In this document: piece after piece, positions 1-9,384 of the stretch
Layout of the letters: every line of letters starts with the position of its first letter
Numbering within the stretch: position 1 is the stretch's first letter
Program-made: the position numbers and the translations under genes
The notes under the pieces: model-generated
Seen by the model: the letters and a program-made list of their open reading frames with translations, nothing else
Told to the model about the DNA's origin: nothing
Database searches by the model: none
From: Comamonas sp.
Lineage (GTDB): Bacteria > Pseudomonadota > Gammaproteobacteria > Burkholderiales > Burkholderiaceae_C
Reading direction: 5' to 3'
DNA length: 24,651 nucleotides
NCBI GenBank assembly: GCA_019236485.1
Contig: JAFAIY010000626.1
Location: 1 to 24,651 of the forward strand

Positions 1-1073
<1,073 letters not shown>

Positions 1074-1171
1074 GATGGATCCTTGATTGATCGTGTGTGA
1101 GATCTGCCTCGGCTAGTCTTACAGGACTGGAAAGGCAGTGATCTATATGGGGGCACTCAGAATCGAGACAA

Positions 1172-1198
1172 GGCCGCAGCAAAATCTTGCGTGCGGCC
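1172..1198 (-). promoter_or_regulatory. Hairpin in rpsG-fusA spacer
   Basis: GGCCGCA (1172-1178) pairs with TGCGGCC (1192-1198), and inside it GCAA (1179-1182) pairs with TTGC (1187-1190) around a 4-nt loop with one bulged base. A second small stem, CTCTC/GAGAG, lies at 1204-1217 next to the rpsG stop. There is no T-run, so it is more likely an mRNA processing or stability element, or a translational control structure, than a terminator. The function is inferred only from position. Confidence 0.5.
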
Positions 1199-1222
1199 TC
1201 GTGCTCTCGAGCGAGAGTCCGA

Positions 1223-1696
1223 TTAGAAGCGGAAGTGGCTGAAGGCCTTGTTGGCTTCGGCCATGCGGTGCACTTCGTCACGACGCTTCATAGCGCCGCC
1301 ACGACCTTCGGTGGCTTCCATCAGCTCGTTGGCCAGGCGTTGAGCCATGGACTTTTCACCACGCTTGCGGGCGGCTTCCTTGATCCAGCGCATGGACAGA
1401 GCCAGACGACGGACGGGACGCACTTCCACGGGCACTTGGTAGTTAGCGCCACCCACGCGGCGGGACTTCACTTCCACCATGGGCTTGACGTTGTTGATAG
1501 CAACCACGAAGGCTTCCAGAGGATCCTTGCCGGGGTGCTTCTTTTCGATCAGGTCCAGAGCGCCATAAATGATGCGCTCGGCAACCGCCTTCTTGCCGCC
1601 TTCCATGATCACGTTCATGAATTTGGACAGCTCTACATTGCCGAACTTGGGATCCGGCAGAATTTCACGTTTGGGGACTTCGCGACGACGTGGCAT
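1223..1696 (-). CDS. rpsG: 30S ribosomal protein S7
   Basis: 157-residue S7, the primary 16S rRNA 3'-domain binder that nucleates the head of the small subunit. The N-terminus [20 protein letters not shown] and the segment [19 protein letters not shown] are diagnostic, and the length fits the family. It sits between rpsL and fusA in the str operon. In E. coli S7 is the translational repressor of this operon and binds the rpsL-rpsG intercistronic mRNA; the corresponding spacer here (1697-1858) also contains a hairpin, so similar control is plausible but not shown. Confidence 0.98.
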   Translation of the reverse strand: MPRRREVPKREILPDPKFGNVELSKFMNVIMEGGKKAVAERIIYGALDLIEKKHPGKDPLEAFVVAINNVKPMVEVKSRRVGGANYQVPVEVRPVRRLALSMRWIKEAARKRGEKSMAQRLANELMEATEGRGGAMKRRDEVHRMAEANKAFSHFRF

Positions 1697-1804
1697 TTTT
1701 TACCTCTATCTTTGCTTCAGTTGGCATCTTTTCAGATACCGCGAGAGCTATTCAAAACTCTCACTTACTCGACCCACACAGTCATCTGTGCTTCGGGTCA
1801 CTAC

Positions 1805-1834
1805 GTTTGACCGCGCCAGTCAGGCGAATCAAAC
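1805..1834 (-). promoter_or_regulatory. Stem-loop in rpsL-rpsG spacer, possible S7 autoregulatory site
   Basis: In the 162-bp spacer, GTTTGA (1805-1810) pairs with TCAAAC (1829-1834), and an inner stem CGCC (1814-1817)/GGCG (1823-1826) closes a 5-nt loop. The position matches the E. coli region to which S7 binds to repress translation of rpsG and fusA. The spacer is longer than the roughly 100 nt of E. coli and no sequence identity to the E. coli site was established, so the role is inferred from position and structure. Confidence 0.4.
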
Positions 1835-1858
1835 ACCGTTTGTGTTCAGAACCAGGGC

Positions 1859-2236
1859 TTACTTAGCCTTAGGCTTCTTGGCACCGTACTTCGAACGGGA
1901 CTGCTTACGGTCCTTGACGCCTTGCAGGTCAAGAGAGCCGCGCACGATGTGGTAACGCACACCGGGCAAGTCCTTCACACGGCCGCCGCGCACCAGCACC
2001 ACGCTGTGCTCTTGCAGGTTGTGGCCTTCACCGCCGATGTACGAGATCACCTCGAAACCGTTGGTCAGACGCACCTTGGCCACCTTACGCAGAGCCGAGT
2101 TAGGCTTCTTAGGCGTGGTGGTGTACACACGGGTGCATACGCCACGGCGCTGGGGGCAGTTTTCCATAGCAGGGCTCTTGGATTTAACAACTTCGACCGT
2201 GCGGCCCTGACGCACGAGTTGGTTAATGGTTGGCAT
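1859..2236 (-). CDS. rpsL: 30S ribosomal protein S12
   Basis: 125-residue S12, a decoding-centre protein and first gene of the str operon. The signature [19 protein letters not shown] and the PGVRYH segment are intact. Both lysines whose substitution gives streptomycin resistance in other bacteria (K43 and K88 by E. coli precursor numbering) are the wild-type residues here, so the allele looks streptomycin-sensitive. The aspartate after the second lysine (KDLPGV), the site methylthiolated by RimO in E. coli, is also present. The ATG at 2236 follows an AT-rich leader on the minus strand. Confidence 0.98.
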   Translation of the reverse strand: MPTINQLVRQGRTVEVVKSKSPAMENCPQRRGVCTRVYTTTPKKPNSALRKVAKVRLTNGFEVISYIGGEGHNLQEHSVVLVRGGRVKDLPGVRYHIVRGSLDLQGVKDRKQSRSKYGAKKPKAK

Positions 2237-2349
2237 TAATTAAACGTCCCTAAACGTGAATTTGCTTCGTGAAAGCAAAAGGTTTATTCACCCGAATCTT
2301 GTATTCAGGCGAAAACGTGAATCCCTTCGGAAATTCCGAAAAGCTCTCG

Positions 2350-2378
2350 ACTGTACCAGTTTGCAAAGACCTGCACAA
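2350..2378 (-). promoter_or_regulatory. Candidate promoter for the str operon
   Basis: Reading the minus strand, TTGTGC (2378-2373) and TACAGT (2355-2350) are separated by exactly 17 bp and lie about 115 bp upstream of rpsL. The match to sigma-70 consensus is only partial (3/6 and 4/6). It sits in the 216-bp gap between the carboxypeptidase stop and rpsL, at the border between a GC-rich half (with inverted repeats around 2400-2432) and an AT-rich half nearer rpsL. Confidence 0.33.
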
Positions 2379-2452
2379 CTGCCGCTGCCGAATGGCCTCG
2401 GTCCGCGCCGGCTCTTCGCGCGCCGGACAGAGGCCTGCCGCAGCGGGACAAC

Positions 2453-3625
2453 TTACTTGATCCAGAGGCGGATGGTGTCCCACAGGCGGCCGAAGAAGCC
2501 GGCCTGCTCCACCCCGTCCAGCGCCACCAGCGGCACTTCGGCCACGGTGTCGGCACCCATCTTGACCTTGAGCGTGCCCATGGACTGGCCCTTGGCGATG
2601 GGCGCGATCAGCGGATCCTGGCGCACCACCTCGGTGCTCAGCTTGCCGCCGCTGCCCGCGGGCACGGTCACCACGATGGGGCCACCGGCCTTGCCGATCT
2701 TGACGGCGCCGGCCGCGCCCTTCCAGACCGCGGGCGTGGCCACGGGCTGGTCGGCGTCGAACAGCTTGACCGCGTCATAGGCGGTATAGCCCCAGTTCAG
2801 CAGCTTCTGGCTTTCGTTGGCCCGGGCCTTCTCGCTGGCCGTGCCCAGCACGATGGACAGCAGGCGACGCTGACCGACATTGGGCAGATCGCGCTTGGCC
2901 GTGGCCACCAGGCAATAGCCGGCGGCATTGGTGTGGCCGGTCTTGAGGCCGTCCACGGTGGGATCGCGGAACAGCAGCGCATTGCGGTTGCTGCCGTTAG
3001 AGGCCGGCGTGCCCGGGTACGCATAGTGCTTGGTGGCGTAGTAATGCATGTACTCGGGGAAGTCACGCATCAGGCGCTGGGCCAGGATGGACAGGTCGCG
3101 CGCCGTGGTCAGGTGGCCGGGCTCGGTCAGACCTTCGGGGTTCTTGTAGCTGGTGTTCTTCATGCCCAGGGCCTTGGCCTGGTCATTCATCATCTTCACG
3201 AAGTTCTCGGCGGTGCCGCCCACGGCCTCGGCCAGCGCCATGGTGGCGTCATTGCCGGACTGGATGATCATGCCGCTGACCAGATCGTTGACGGGCACCT
3301 GCATCTTGGGGTCGATGAACATGCGCGAGCCGGGCATCTTCCAGGCGCGCTCGCTCACGGGCATGGTCTGCTCCAGCGTGATCTTCTTGGCGCGCAGGGC
3401 GTCGAACACCACATAGGCCGACATCAGCTTGGTCAGCGAGGCCGGCTCCACCGGCGCATCGATGTCCTTGGCGCCCAGCACCTGGCCGGCGGTCACGTCC
3501 ACCAGCAGATAGTTGCGGGCGGCGATTTCGGGAGGGACGGGAGCGGCCACCTGAGCCTGGGCAAAAACAGGAGCCACCGCGGCCGCGACGGCCAGAACAC
3601 GCAGTGTGGAATAGATCGGCTTCAT
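2453..3625 (-). CDS. PBP5/6-type D-alanyl-D-alanine carboxypeptidase
   Basis: Penicillin-binding serine D,D-carboxypeptidase that trims the terminal D-Ala from peptidoglycan stem peptides in the periplasm. The protein has 390 residues, usual for DacA/DacC. It begins with a cleavable signal peptide (about residues 1-25, ending AQAQ). All three active-site motifs are present: SLTK (Ser63, Lys66), SGN (123-125) and KTG (228-230). A C-terminal beta domain follows, and the last 15 residues (GFFGRLWDTIRLWIK) form an amphipathic helix of the kind that anchors PBP5 to the inner membrane. It lies between the hydrolase gene and rpsL on the same strand, with hairpins in its leader. The family is certain; DacA versus DacC cannot be decided from this sequence. 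Confidence 0.95.
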   Translation of the reverse strand: MKPIYSTLRVLAVAAAVAPVFAQAQVAAPVPPEIAARNYLLVDVTAGQVLGAKDIDAPVEPASLTKLMSAYVVFDALRAKKITLEQTMPVSERAWKMPGSRMFIDPKMQVPVNDLVSGMIIQSGNDATMALAEAVGGTAENFVKMMNDQAKALGMKNTSYKNPEGLTEPGHLTTARDLSILAQRLMRDFPEYMHYYATKHYAYPGTPASNGSNRNALLFRDPTVDGLKTGHTNAAGYCLVATAKRDLPNVGQRRLLSIVLGTASEKARANESQKLLNWGYTAYDAVKLFDADQPVATPAVWKGAAGAVKIGKAGGPIVVTVPAGSGGKLSTEVVRQDPLIAPIAKGQSMGTLKVKMGADTVAEVPLVALDGVEQAGFFGRLWDTIRLWIK

Positions 3626-3650
3626 GAAGAGGACTCTCTCTAAAGCAATG

Positions 3651-3709
3651 GCAGATGCGGTGATCTGCCGATTAGAAATCGGCCAAGCCAGGAAAGGATT
3701 CGGCTTGGC
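3651..3709. promoter_or_regulatory. Three tandem hairpins upstream of the carboxypeptidase gene
   Basis: GCAGAT (3651-3656)/ATCTGC (3663-3668), GCCGATT (3667-3673)/AATCGGC (3677-3683) and GCCAAGCC (3682-3689)/GGCTTGGC (3702-3709) are perfect stems placed back to back, neighbouring stems sharing two bases at each junction. They lie in the 164-bp gap between the hydrolase stop and the carboxypeptidase start, ending 26 bp from the latter's ATG. There is no T-run. They could end hydrolase transcription, form a structured 5' leader, or include an operator. Confidence 0.5.
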
Positions 3710-3789
3710 GCTATGAAAACAGGATTGACCAGGACGCTGCGGGAATGCAGTTTCGGACTGGTCATAGGGGCGGGCCGGAATGCCGTGGA

Positions 3790-4428
3790 CTAGGCCGACA
3801 TCAGGTGGCGCACCACCAGGCTCTTGAGCAGCGGCAATTGTCCGTGAAAGAAATGCCCGACCTGGGGGATCACGGTAACAGGCAGTATCTGCGGCCGCGC
3901 CCAGTCCATGACCGAGGCCAGCTCCACGGTATCGTCGACCTCGCCATGGATGACCAGGGTGCGCTCATGCGCCTCGGGCGGCACGGGCGCCACGGCAAAG
4001 CGGCTGGCCGCCGTGCCGACGAACACGGCTTTTTCCACACGCCCCGTGGGCCAGAGCTCGGCCAGCGCATGGCTCATGACGAAAGCGCCAAAGGAAAAGC
4101 CGGCCAGCGCCACCGGGCCTTCGGGCGCCACCTGGCGCAGCACGGCCAGCATGTCCTGGGCTTCGCCGCGGCCCGCATCGTGCTCGCCGGCGCTGGCGCC
4201 CACGCCACGGAAGTTGAAGCGCACGGCCGTATAGCCACACTGCACAAAGGCCCGCGCCAGGGTCTGCACCACCTTGTTGTCCATGGTGCCGCCGAACAGC
4301 GGATGGGGATGGGCGATGACGGCCACGCCGCGCGAAGCCTGGCCCGCGGCAAGATGCGGCGCATCGCGCAGGGCTTCTATGACTCCTGCGGCGCCGTTCA
4401 GCGTCAGTCGTTCGGTCTGGGAATTCAC
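3790..4428 (-). CDS. Small alpha/beta hydrolase (serine esterase-like)
   Basis: 212-residue cytoplasmic alpha/beta-hydrolase of the small predicted-esterase group (COG2945-like). The oxyanion-side motif HPHPLFGGTMDNK (40-52) is typical of the group. The nucleophile elbow is GFSFGAF with Ser112; the acid is in the VDD motif (Asp165/166) and the base is His192 in QVGHFFHG. There is no signal peptide or membrane segment. It follows the ferredoxin gene by 79 bp on the same strand. The substrate is unknown; the fold and triad are clear. Confidence 0.88.
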   Translation of the reverse strand: MNSQTERLTLNGAAGVIEALRDAPHLAAGQASRGVAVIAHPHPLFGGTMDNKVVQTLARAFVQCGYTAVRFNFRGVGASAGEHDAGRGEAQDMLAVLRQVAPEGPVALAGFSFGAFVMSHALAELWPTGRVEKAVFVGTAASRFAVAPVPPEAHERTLVIHGEVDDTVELASVMDWARPQILPVTVIPQVGHFFHGQLPLLKSLVVRHLMSA

Positions 4429-4507
4429 GATTGCTATCCTAGTTGTAGCTTGTTGCGCCTGTCTATCCTGGATAGAGGCGTTGGATCATGCTGAGTTCCG
4501 CCAAGGA

Positions 4508-4861
4508 TCAGCGACCCACGCTATCGGGAAGTCGCAGGCGCTCGACCACCTCGCCGTTCTTGAGATGGGATTCGACGATCTCGTCGATGTCGCTGTCGTC
4601 GACAAAGGTATACCAGACGCCCTCGGGATAGACCACGGCCACCGGCCCGCCCGCGCAGCGGTCCAGACAGCCGGCCTTGTTCACACGCACCTGCCCTTTG
4701 CCGGCCAGGCCTTCCTCCTTGACGCGGCGCTTGCAATGGTCGAAGCCGGCCTTGGCACCATGCAGCGCGCAGCAATCCTCGCCGTTGGGGCGTTCGTTGA
4801 GGCAGAAAAAGATATGGCGCTGGTAGTACTGGCCGCCGGCCTGGGATGGTGTGTCGCTCAT
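4508..4861 (-). CDS. Thioredoxin-like [2Fe-2S] ferredoxin
   Basis: 117-residue protein of the thioredoxin-fold [2Fe-2S] ferredoxin family. Candidate cluster ligands are Cys20 (IFFCLN), Cys30/Cys31 (GEDCC), Cys65 and Cys69 (AGCLDRCAGGP), the spacing expected for this family. Cys43 is an additional cysteine. It lacks transmembrane segments, so it should be a soluble electron carrier or cluster-binding protein. It starts 9 bp after the VanZ-like gene ends and is probably co-transcribed with it. The redox partner is not identifiable from this locus. Confidence 0.88.
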   Translation of the reverse strand: MSDTPSQAGGQYYQRHIFFCLNERPNGEDCCALHGAKAGFDHCKRRVKEEGLAGKGQVRVNKAGCLDRCAGGPVAVVYPEGVWYTFVDDSDIDEIVESHLKNGEVVERLRLPDSVGR

Positions 4862-4870
4862 GAGAGCATT

Positions 4871-6022
4871 CTAGGCAGGCTGCCGGCGGCGCGACACGCG
4901 CACCACCACATATGCCAGCGTCACGTAAGGCCAGAGCCAGCCCAGCCACTGACCCAGGCCGTAGAAGCGGATGAAGCGCCCCTGTTCCCAGGCCTGCAGG
5001 GTCTGGGCGAAGTACACATTGGTCGGAGCCTGGTTGAGGATGCTCAGGTGCAGCACCAGCACCAGCAGCAACAGCACCGCGCACATGCGACGCGAGGCAG
5101 GCAGCGCGATCACGGCCAGGCCCAGGCCGCCCCAGACGCCCAGGCGCACGGGCAGGTCCACCCACTCCCAGGCATGGACCGGCCCCCAGCTCAGCGCGGC
5201 CGACAGCGCCGTCACACCCACGCCCGTCGCCACCAGCAGCATGCCGGCCAGCGCGCGCCGCCCCATATGCTGCACCGCGCAATAGGCCAGCAGGCAGGGA
5301 ATCCACAGCCCCAGCATCACGCAGAGCATCTCGCTCACCATGGACAGCGGGGTCAGCGCGAAATCGCCCAGCGGCAGCCAGGCCTCGAAAGGCGTGCTCA
5401 GCAGCAGATCCTGCAGGCCGTCGTCCAGCCGCTCCAGCACCTGGCCCAGGCCGAAGGGCACGGCCGCCGGGAACAGCAGCGCAAACGGCCATAGCGCGAG
5501 CAGCACCAGCACACCGGCGCCGTCCTCGCCCACCCACTGGCTGCGGAACGCGCTCCAGCGCGAGAGCGCGCCCAACTTCTCCAGCAGCACGGCGCTCAGG
5601 GCGCCGATCAGCGTGCCGGCCGCATTGAGCACCAGATCGAGATTGGAAGGCACGCGGCGCGGCAGATAGATCTGCAGGAACTCCATGCTCAGCGACAGCA
5701 GCGTGCCCGCCGCAAAAGCCAGGGGCGCGGCCAGCCAAGGCTTGCCGGAGCGCATCAGCGCCAGCGCCAGGAAAAAGCCCAGCGGCGCATAGCCGACGAT
5801 ATTCGTGTTGACGTCGAACCAGGTCCAGTAGGGCGGCGGGATCTTGGCGAACAGGAACACATGGGGCTCTATGCCCTGGGCGCGCCAGCCGTCGAAGGGA
5901 AACAGGCTCGCGAACACGATGAGCATGGCATAGACCAGCGCCAGCGGCCAGGCCGTGGTGTGGCGCATGGAGATCACGGGCAGCGGCCGCTGGTCGGCCT
6001 CGGACACCGCAGGTTCGGACAC
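4871..6022 (-). CDS. VanZ-family membrane protein
   Basis: 383-residue multi-pass membrane protein. The N-terminal half carries the VanZ signature: ASLFPFDGW, NIVGYAPLGFFLALAL, then SMEFLQIYLPRRVPSNLDLVLNAAG with the conserved Glu, Arg-x-x-Ser-x-x-Asp and Asn-Ala-x-Gly. The C-terminal half adds several further hydrophobic helices, which makes it longer than the minimal VanZ domain. VanZ of Tn1546 confers low-level teicoplanin resistance, but chromosomal homologues mostly have no assigned function. It begins 17 bp after hemJ and ends 9 bp before the ferredoxin, so the three are likely one transcript. An internal Met at residue 19 (5968) is an alternative start. Confidence 0.87.
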   Translation of the reverse strand: MSEPAVSEADQRPLPVISMRHTTAWPLALVYAMLIVFASLFPFDGWRAQGIEPHVFLFAKIPPPYWTWFDVNTNIVGYAPLGFFLALALMRSGKPWLAAPLAFAAGTLLSLSMEFLQIYLPRRVPSNLDLVLNAAGTLIGALSAVLLEKLGALSRWSAFRSQWVGEDGAGVLVLLALWPFALLFPAAVPFGLGQVLERLDDGLQDLLLSTPFEAWLPLGDFALTPLSMVSEMLCVMLGLWIPCLLAYCAVQHMGRRALAGMLLVATGVGVTALSAALSWGPVHAWEWVDLPVRLGVWGGLGLAVIALPASRRMCAVLLLLVLVLHLSILNQAPTNVYFAQTLQAWEQGRFIRFYGLGQWLGWLWPYVTLAYVVVRVSRRRQPA

Positions 6023-6039
6023 GATAGCCCCCTCAAAGA

Positions 6040-6456
6040 CTAGAACGGCTTGACCACCACCAGAATCACGGCGGCGATCAAGAGCAGCACCGGCACCTCG
6101 TTGTAGACGCGGAACCAGCGATGGCTTTTATGGCAGCTGTTGTCCTGCAGCTTGCGCAGCAGCACCGCGCAGCTATGGTGGTAGCCGATCACCAGCAGCA
6201 CGACCAGCAGCTTGGCATGCAGCCAGCCGCCCGCAAAGCCCCAGCCCAGCCAGAGCCACAGGCCCAGGCCCAGCGCGGGCACGGCCAGCAGGGTGGTAAA
6301 GCGCAGCAGCTTGCGCGCCATGAGCAGCAGGCGCTCGCGCTCGGCCACCGAGCCCGGCGTGACCATGGCGATGTTGACAAAAATGCGCGGCAGATAGAAC
6401 AGGCCAGCAAACCAGCTGGCCACGAAGATGATGTGAAAGGCTTTGACCCAGAGCAT
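6040..6456 (-). CDS. hemJ: Protoporphyrinogen oxidase HemJ (CopD/UPF0093-like membrane protein)
   Basis: 138-residue membrane protein with about four transmembrane helices. The N-terminus MLWVKAFHIIFVASWFAGLF, with the conserved early histidine (His8) and the SWFAG segment, is characteristic of HemJ; GGWLHAKLLVVLLVIGYHH carries further conserved His and Lys residues. HemJ oxidises protoporphyrinogen IX to protoporphyrin IX in organisms lacking HemG/HemY. The divergent neighbour is hemB, also in heme synthesis, which supports this call over a CopD copper-resistance role. The ATG at 6456 leaves 131 bp to hemB. Confidence 0.87.
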   Translation of the reverse strand: MLWVKAFHIIFVASWFAGLFYLPRIFVNIAMVTPGSVAERERLLLMARKLLRFTTLLAVPALGLGLWLWLGWGFAGGWLHAKLLVVLLVIGYHHSCAVLLRKLQDNSCHKSHRWFRVYNEVPVLLLIAAVILVVVKPF

Positions 6457-6539
6457 GGGCTTCAGTGTAAGGCGCAGGTCCGCCGCGCGCGCCGTGTTTC
6501 GCCGCCAGCCGCCGGCAATGTGGCGACGACATGGGTTAG

Positions 6540-7598
<1,059 letters not shown>

Positions 7599-7605
7599 GA
7601 AATCC

Positions 7606-7681
7606 GGGCTGAGACAGCGACCGGGCCTGTGCCTGCCGCTGTCTTCAGCCCGATTCCGGCCCGGGAGGCTCTGCCCGGGCC
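7606..7681 (+). terminator. Two hairpins between hemB and corA
   Basis: GGGCTGAGACAGCG (7606-7619) pairs with CGCTGTCTTCAGCCC (7637-7651) with a single bulge, giving a 14-bp stem that begins 7 bp after the hemB stop. A second perfect stem follows, GGCCCGGG (7658-7665)/CCCGGGCC (7674-7681). Neither is followed by a T-run, so this is a terminator-like or 3'-end stabilising structure rather than a classic intrinsic terminator. Confidence 0.5.
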
Positions 7682-7710
7682 GCAGGCCTTGATCCCAGGA
7701 TTGCCGTCCC

Positions 7711-8883
7711 ATGCGCGTGCTGCACCTCTCCCCGCTTTATGCCCAGCCTCTCGAGGACCTGCCCACGCAGGCGCCGGTGACGGGGTTCTACTGGGTTTCC
7801 TGCGCGCGCTCCGAGCTTGAAGCGCGGCTGCCGGCCATACAGGCCATGCTGAGCCAGGTGGGCGGCGCGCCGCTGGTGGAGCTGCATGTCTCCGACCTGC
7901 TCAACCCGGCCCTGCCCTCCAATTACGACTACACCTCGCTCTACGACATCCTGGTGTTCCGGCGCCTGGCCAACGCCCATCTGCCGGCGCTGAGCAGCCC
8001 CGCCAAGACCGAGGCCGCAGCGGCCCACCAGGCCGCGCCCGCGCCGCCCGTGAACAGCGCCCCGCCCTCGCATCGCCCGGCCCACAGCCCGCAGGGAACG
8101 CCCGTGCTGCAGCAGGTGGAGACTCAGCCCGTGGGCTTTGCGCTCTACGACCAGCTGCTGCTGTCCGTGCACCCCGACGAATGCTTTTTGCGCGACAGCT
8201 TCTGCCAGCGCCTGATCGCCGGCCCCGCCAAGAGCGACGGCCGCGCGGCCAATGCCAAGCTGCCCGTGGAGCCGGCCGACCTGATGCTGCGCATGGTCAA
8301 CGCCATGGTGGACGGCTATCTGGACCTGCGCCGCAGCCTGACCCGCCAGATCGACCACTGGCAGCTGGCCCTGCTCAAGCCCAACCGGCGCTTCACCAGT
8401 TGGGCCAGCGTGCTCGACGTGCGCCTGGCCCTGCACCAGCTTGACGAGATCTGCGAGGACCAGCGCGCCGCCGTGCAGGACTGGACCGAGGCGCTCGAGG
8501 GCTGGCCGGCCGAGAGCACGCCCGCGCGCCGCCACGAGCGCGAGCTGCTGCATGTGCGCTCGCGCGACGTGCTCGAGCACATAGAGCGCGTGACCCACCA
8601 TATCCACCGCATGGAGCAAAGCGCCGAGACCGCGGTGCAGATGCATTTCTCGGCCCAGAGCAACCGGGCCAACGACATCATGCGCACGCTGACCACGGTG
8701 ACGGCCATCTTCCTGCCGCTGAACCTGATAGCAGGCGTCTTCGGCATGAACTTCGAGTTCATCCCCTTTGTGCACAAAAAGGACGGCTTCATCTGGGCGC
8801 TGGTGGTCATGGCCATCATCACCGTGGTGCTGGTCGCCTATTTCTGGCGGCTGCGCTATCTGGAAAGCGAAGACCGGAAGTAA
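7711..8883 (+). CDS. corA: CorA-family Mg2+ (divalent cation) channel
   Basis: 390-residue CorA-type transporter. The cytoplasmic N-domain is followed by a long helical region and two C-terminal membrane helices. The pore signature GMN is at 345-347 (GVFGMNFEFIP), after the helix TAIFLPLNLIAGVFG, and the protein ends with a short basic/acidic tail. An Ala/Pro-rich low-complexity segment at about 94-132 lies between SLYDILVFRRL and PVGFALYDQLLLSVHP and looks like a flexible insertion in the cytoplasmic domain. It is the second gene after hemB, 112 bp away; HemB here is the Mg-dependent type, but a functional link is only a guess. It could carry Co2+/Ni2+ or Zn2+ as some relatives do. Confidence 0.9.
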   Translation: MRVLHLSPLYAQPLEDLPTQAPVTGFYWVSCARSELEARLPAIQAMLSQVGGAPLVELHVSDLLNPALPSNYDYTSLYDILVFRRLANAHLPALSSPAKTEAAAAHQAAPAPPVNSAPPSHRPAHSPQGTPVLQQVETQPVGFALYDQLLLSVHPDECFLRDSFCQRLIAGPAKSDGRAANAKLPVEPADLMLRMVNAMVDGYLDLRRSLTRQIDHWQLALLKPNRRFTSWASVLDVRLALHQLDEICEDQRAAVQDWTEALEGWPAESTPARRHERELLHVRSRDVLEHIERVTHHIHRMEQSAETAVQMHFSAQSNRANDIMRTLTTVTAIFLPLNLIAGVFGMNFEFIPFVHKKDGFIWALVVMAIITVVLVAYFWRLRYLESEDRK

Positions 8884-8893
8884 AACAGCGACC

Positions 8894-8930
8894 GGCGCTT
8901 ATCCATCCAGCGCCAGCTGCTATCTTTTTG
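8894..8930. terminator. Shared terminator hairpin between corA and the DUF1801 gene
   Basis: GGCGCT (8894-8899) pairs with AGCGCC (8909-8914) in the 36-bp gap between two convergent genes; a T-run follows at 8925-8929, inside the last codons of the minus-strand gene. The hairpin is symmetric and could act on both transcripts. The sequence GCGCTTATCCATC plus AGCTGCTATCTTTTT resembles a short intergenic repeat that I recall as frequent in Comamonadaceae genomes; that part is from memory. Confidence 0.55.
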
Positions 8931-9357
8931 TGGAAACCGGCTTGACCACCCTGGCCTGCTTGAGGCTGCGGTTCAGCTCTATCGCCTCGCGCACCAGGGC
9001 CTTGAAGGCCTGCTCGTCGATCTGCTGGCCCTCGAAGATGTCTATGGCCCGGCGCATATTGCCGTCCAGGCTGGCGTTGAACAGCTGCTGCGGATCGGCG
9101 AGCGCTGCGCCGCGCTGAAACGTGAGCTTGACCTTGTCGCGGTAGGACTCGCCCGTGCACAGCATGCCGTCCTGCGACCAGACCGGCGTGTCCCGCCATT
9201 TGCATTCCTCGACGACGCCGGGCTCGACCTCGTGGATCAGGGCGCGCATGCGCTGCAGCACGGCGCCGCGCCAGTCGCCCAGGGCCGCGAGACGCTGTTC
9301 CACCTGCTGCGCGCCGGACCCGCGGGTTGCGGCCGGCGCCGATTTCTCTGTCGCCAT
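8920..9357 (-). CDS. DUF1801 (YdhG-like) domain protein
   Basis: 145-residue soluble protein. Residues about 20-130 match the DUF1801 fold: VLQRMRALIHEVEPGVVEECKWRDTPVW, then KVKLTFQRGAALADPQQLFN and a C-terminal helix with EAFKALVREAIELNR. The first 18 residues are Ala/Ser/Thr-rich and probably disordered. The family has no established biochemical role. The gene starts 27 bp downstream of the dienelactone-hydrolase-like gene on the same strand and is probably co-transcribed. Its last codons overlap the T-run of the shared terminator with corA. Confidence 0.85.
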   Translation of the reverse strand: MATEKSAPAATRGSGAQQVEQRLAALGDWRGAVLQRMRALIHEVEPGVVEECKWRDTPVWSQDGMLCTGESYRDKVKLTFQRGAALADPQQLFNASLDGNMRRAIDIFEGQQIDEQAFKALVREAIELNRSLKQARVVKPVSTKR

Positions 9358-9384
9358 GCTGCTCTCCTCAAAGTCCGGTTCCGC

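Noticed and set aside
4521..5738. 405-codon minus-strand frame overlapping the VanZ-like and ferredoxin genes
   Set aside because: It is in a different frame of the same strand, Arg/Ala/Gly-rich, without motifs; the VanZ and ferredoxin frames carry conserved residues.
4871..6022. Glycopeptide resistance determinant because of the VanZ domain
   Set aside because: No vanRSHAX genes; chromosomal VanZ-family proteins are common and mostly unrelated to resistance.
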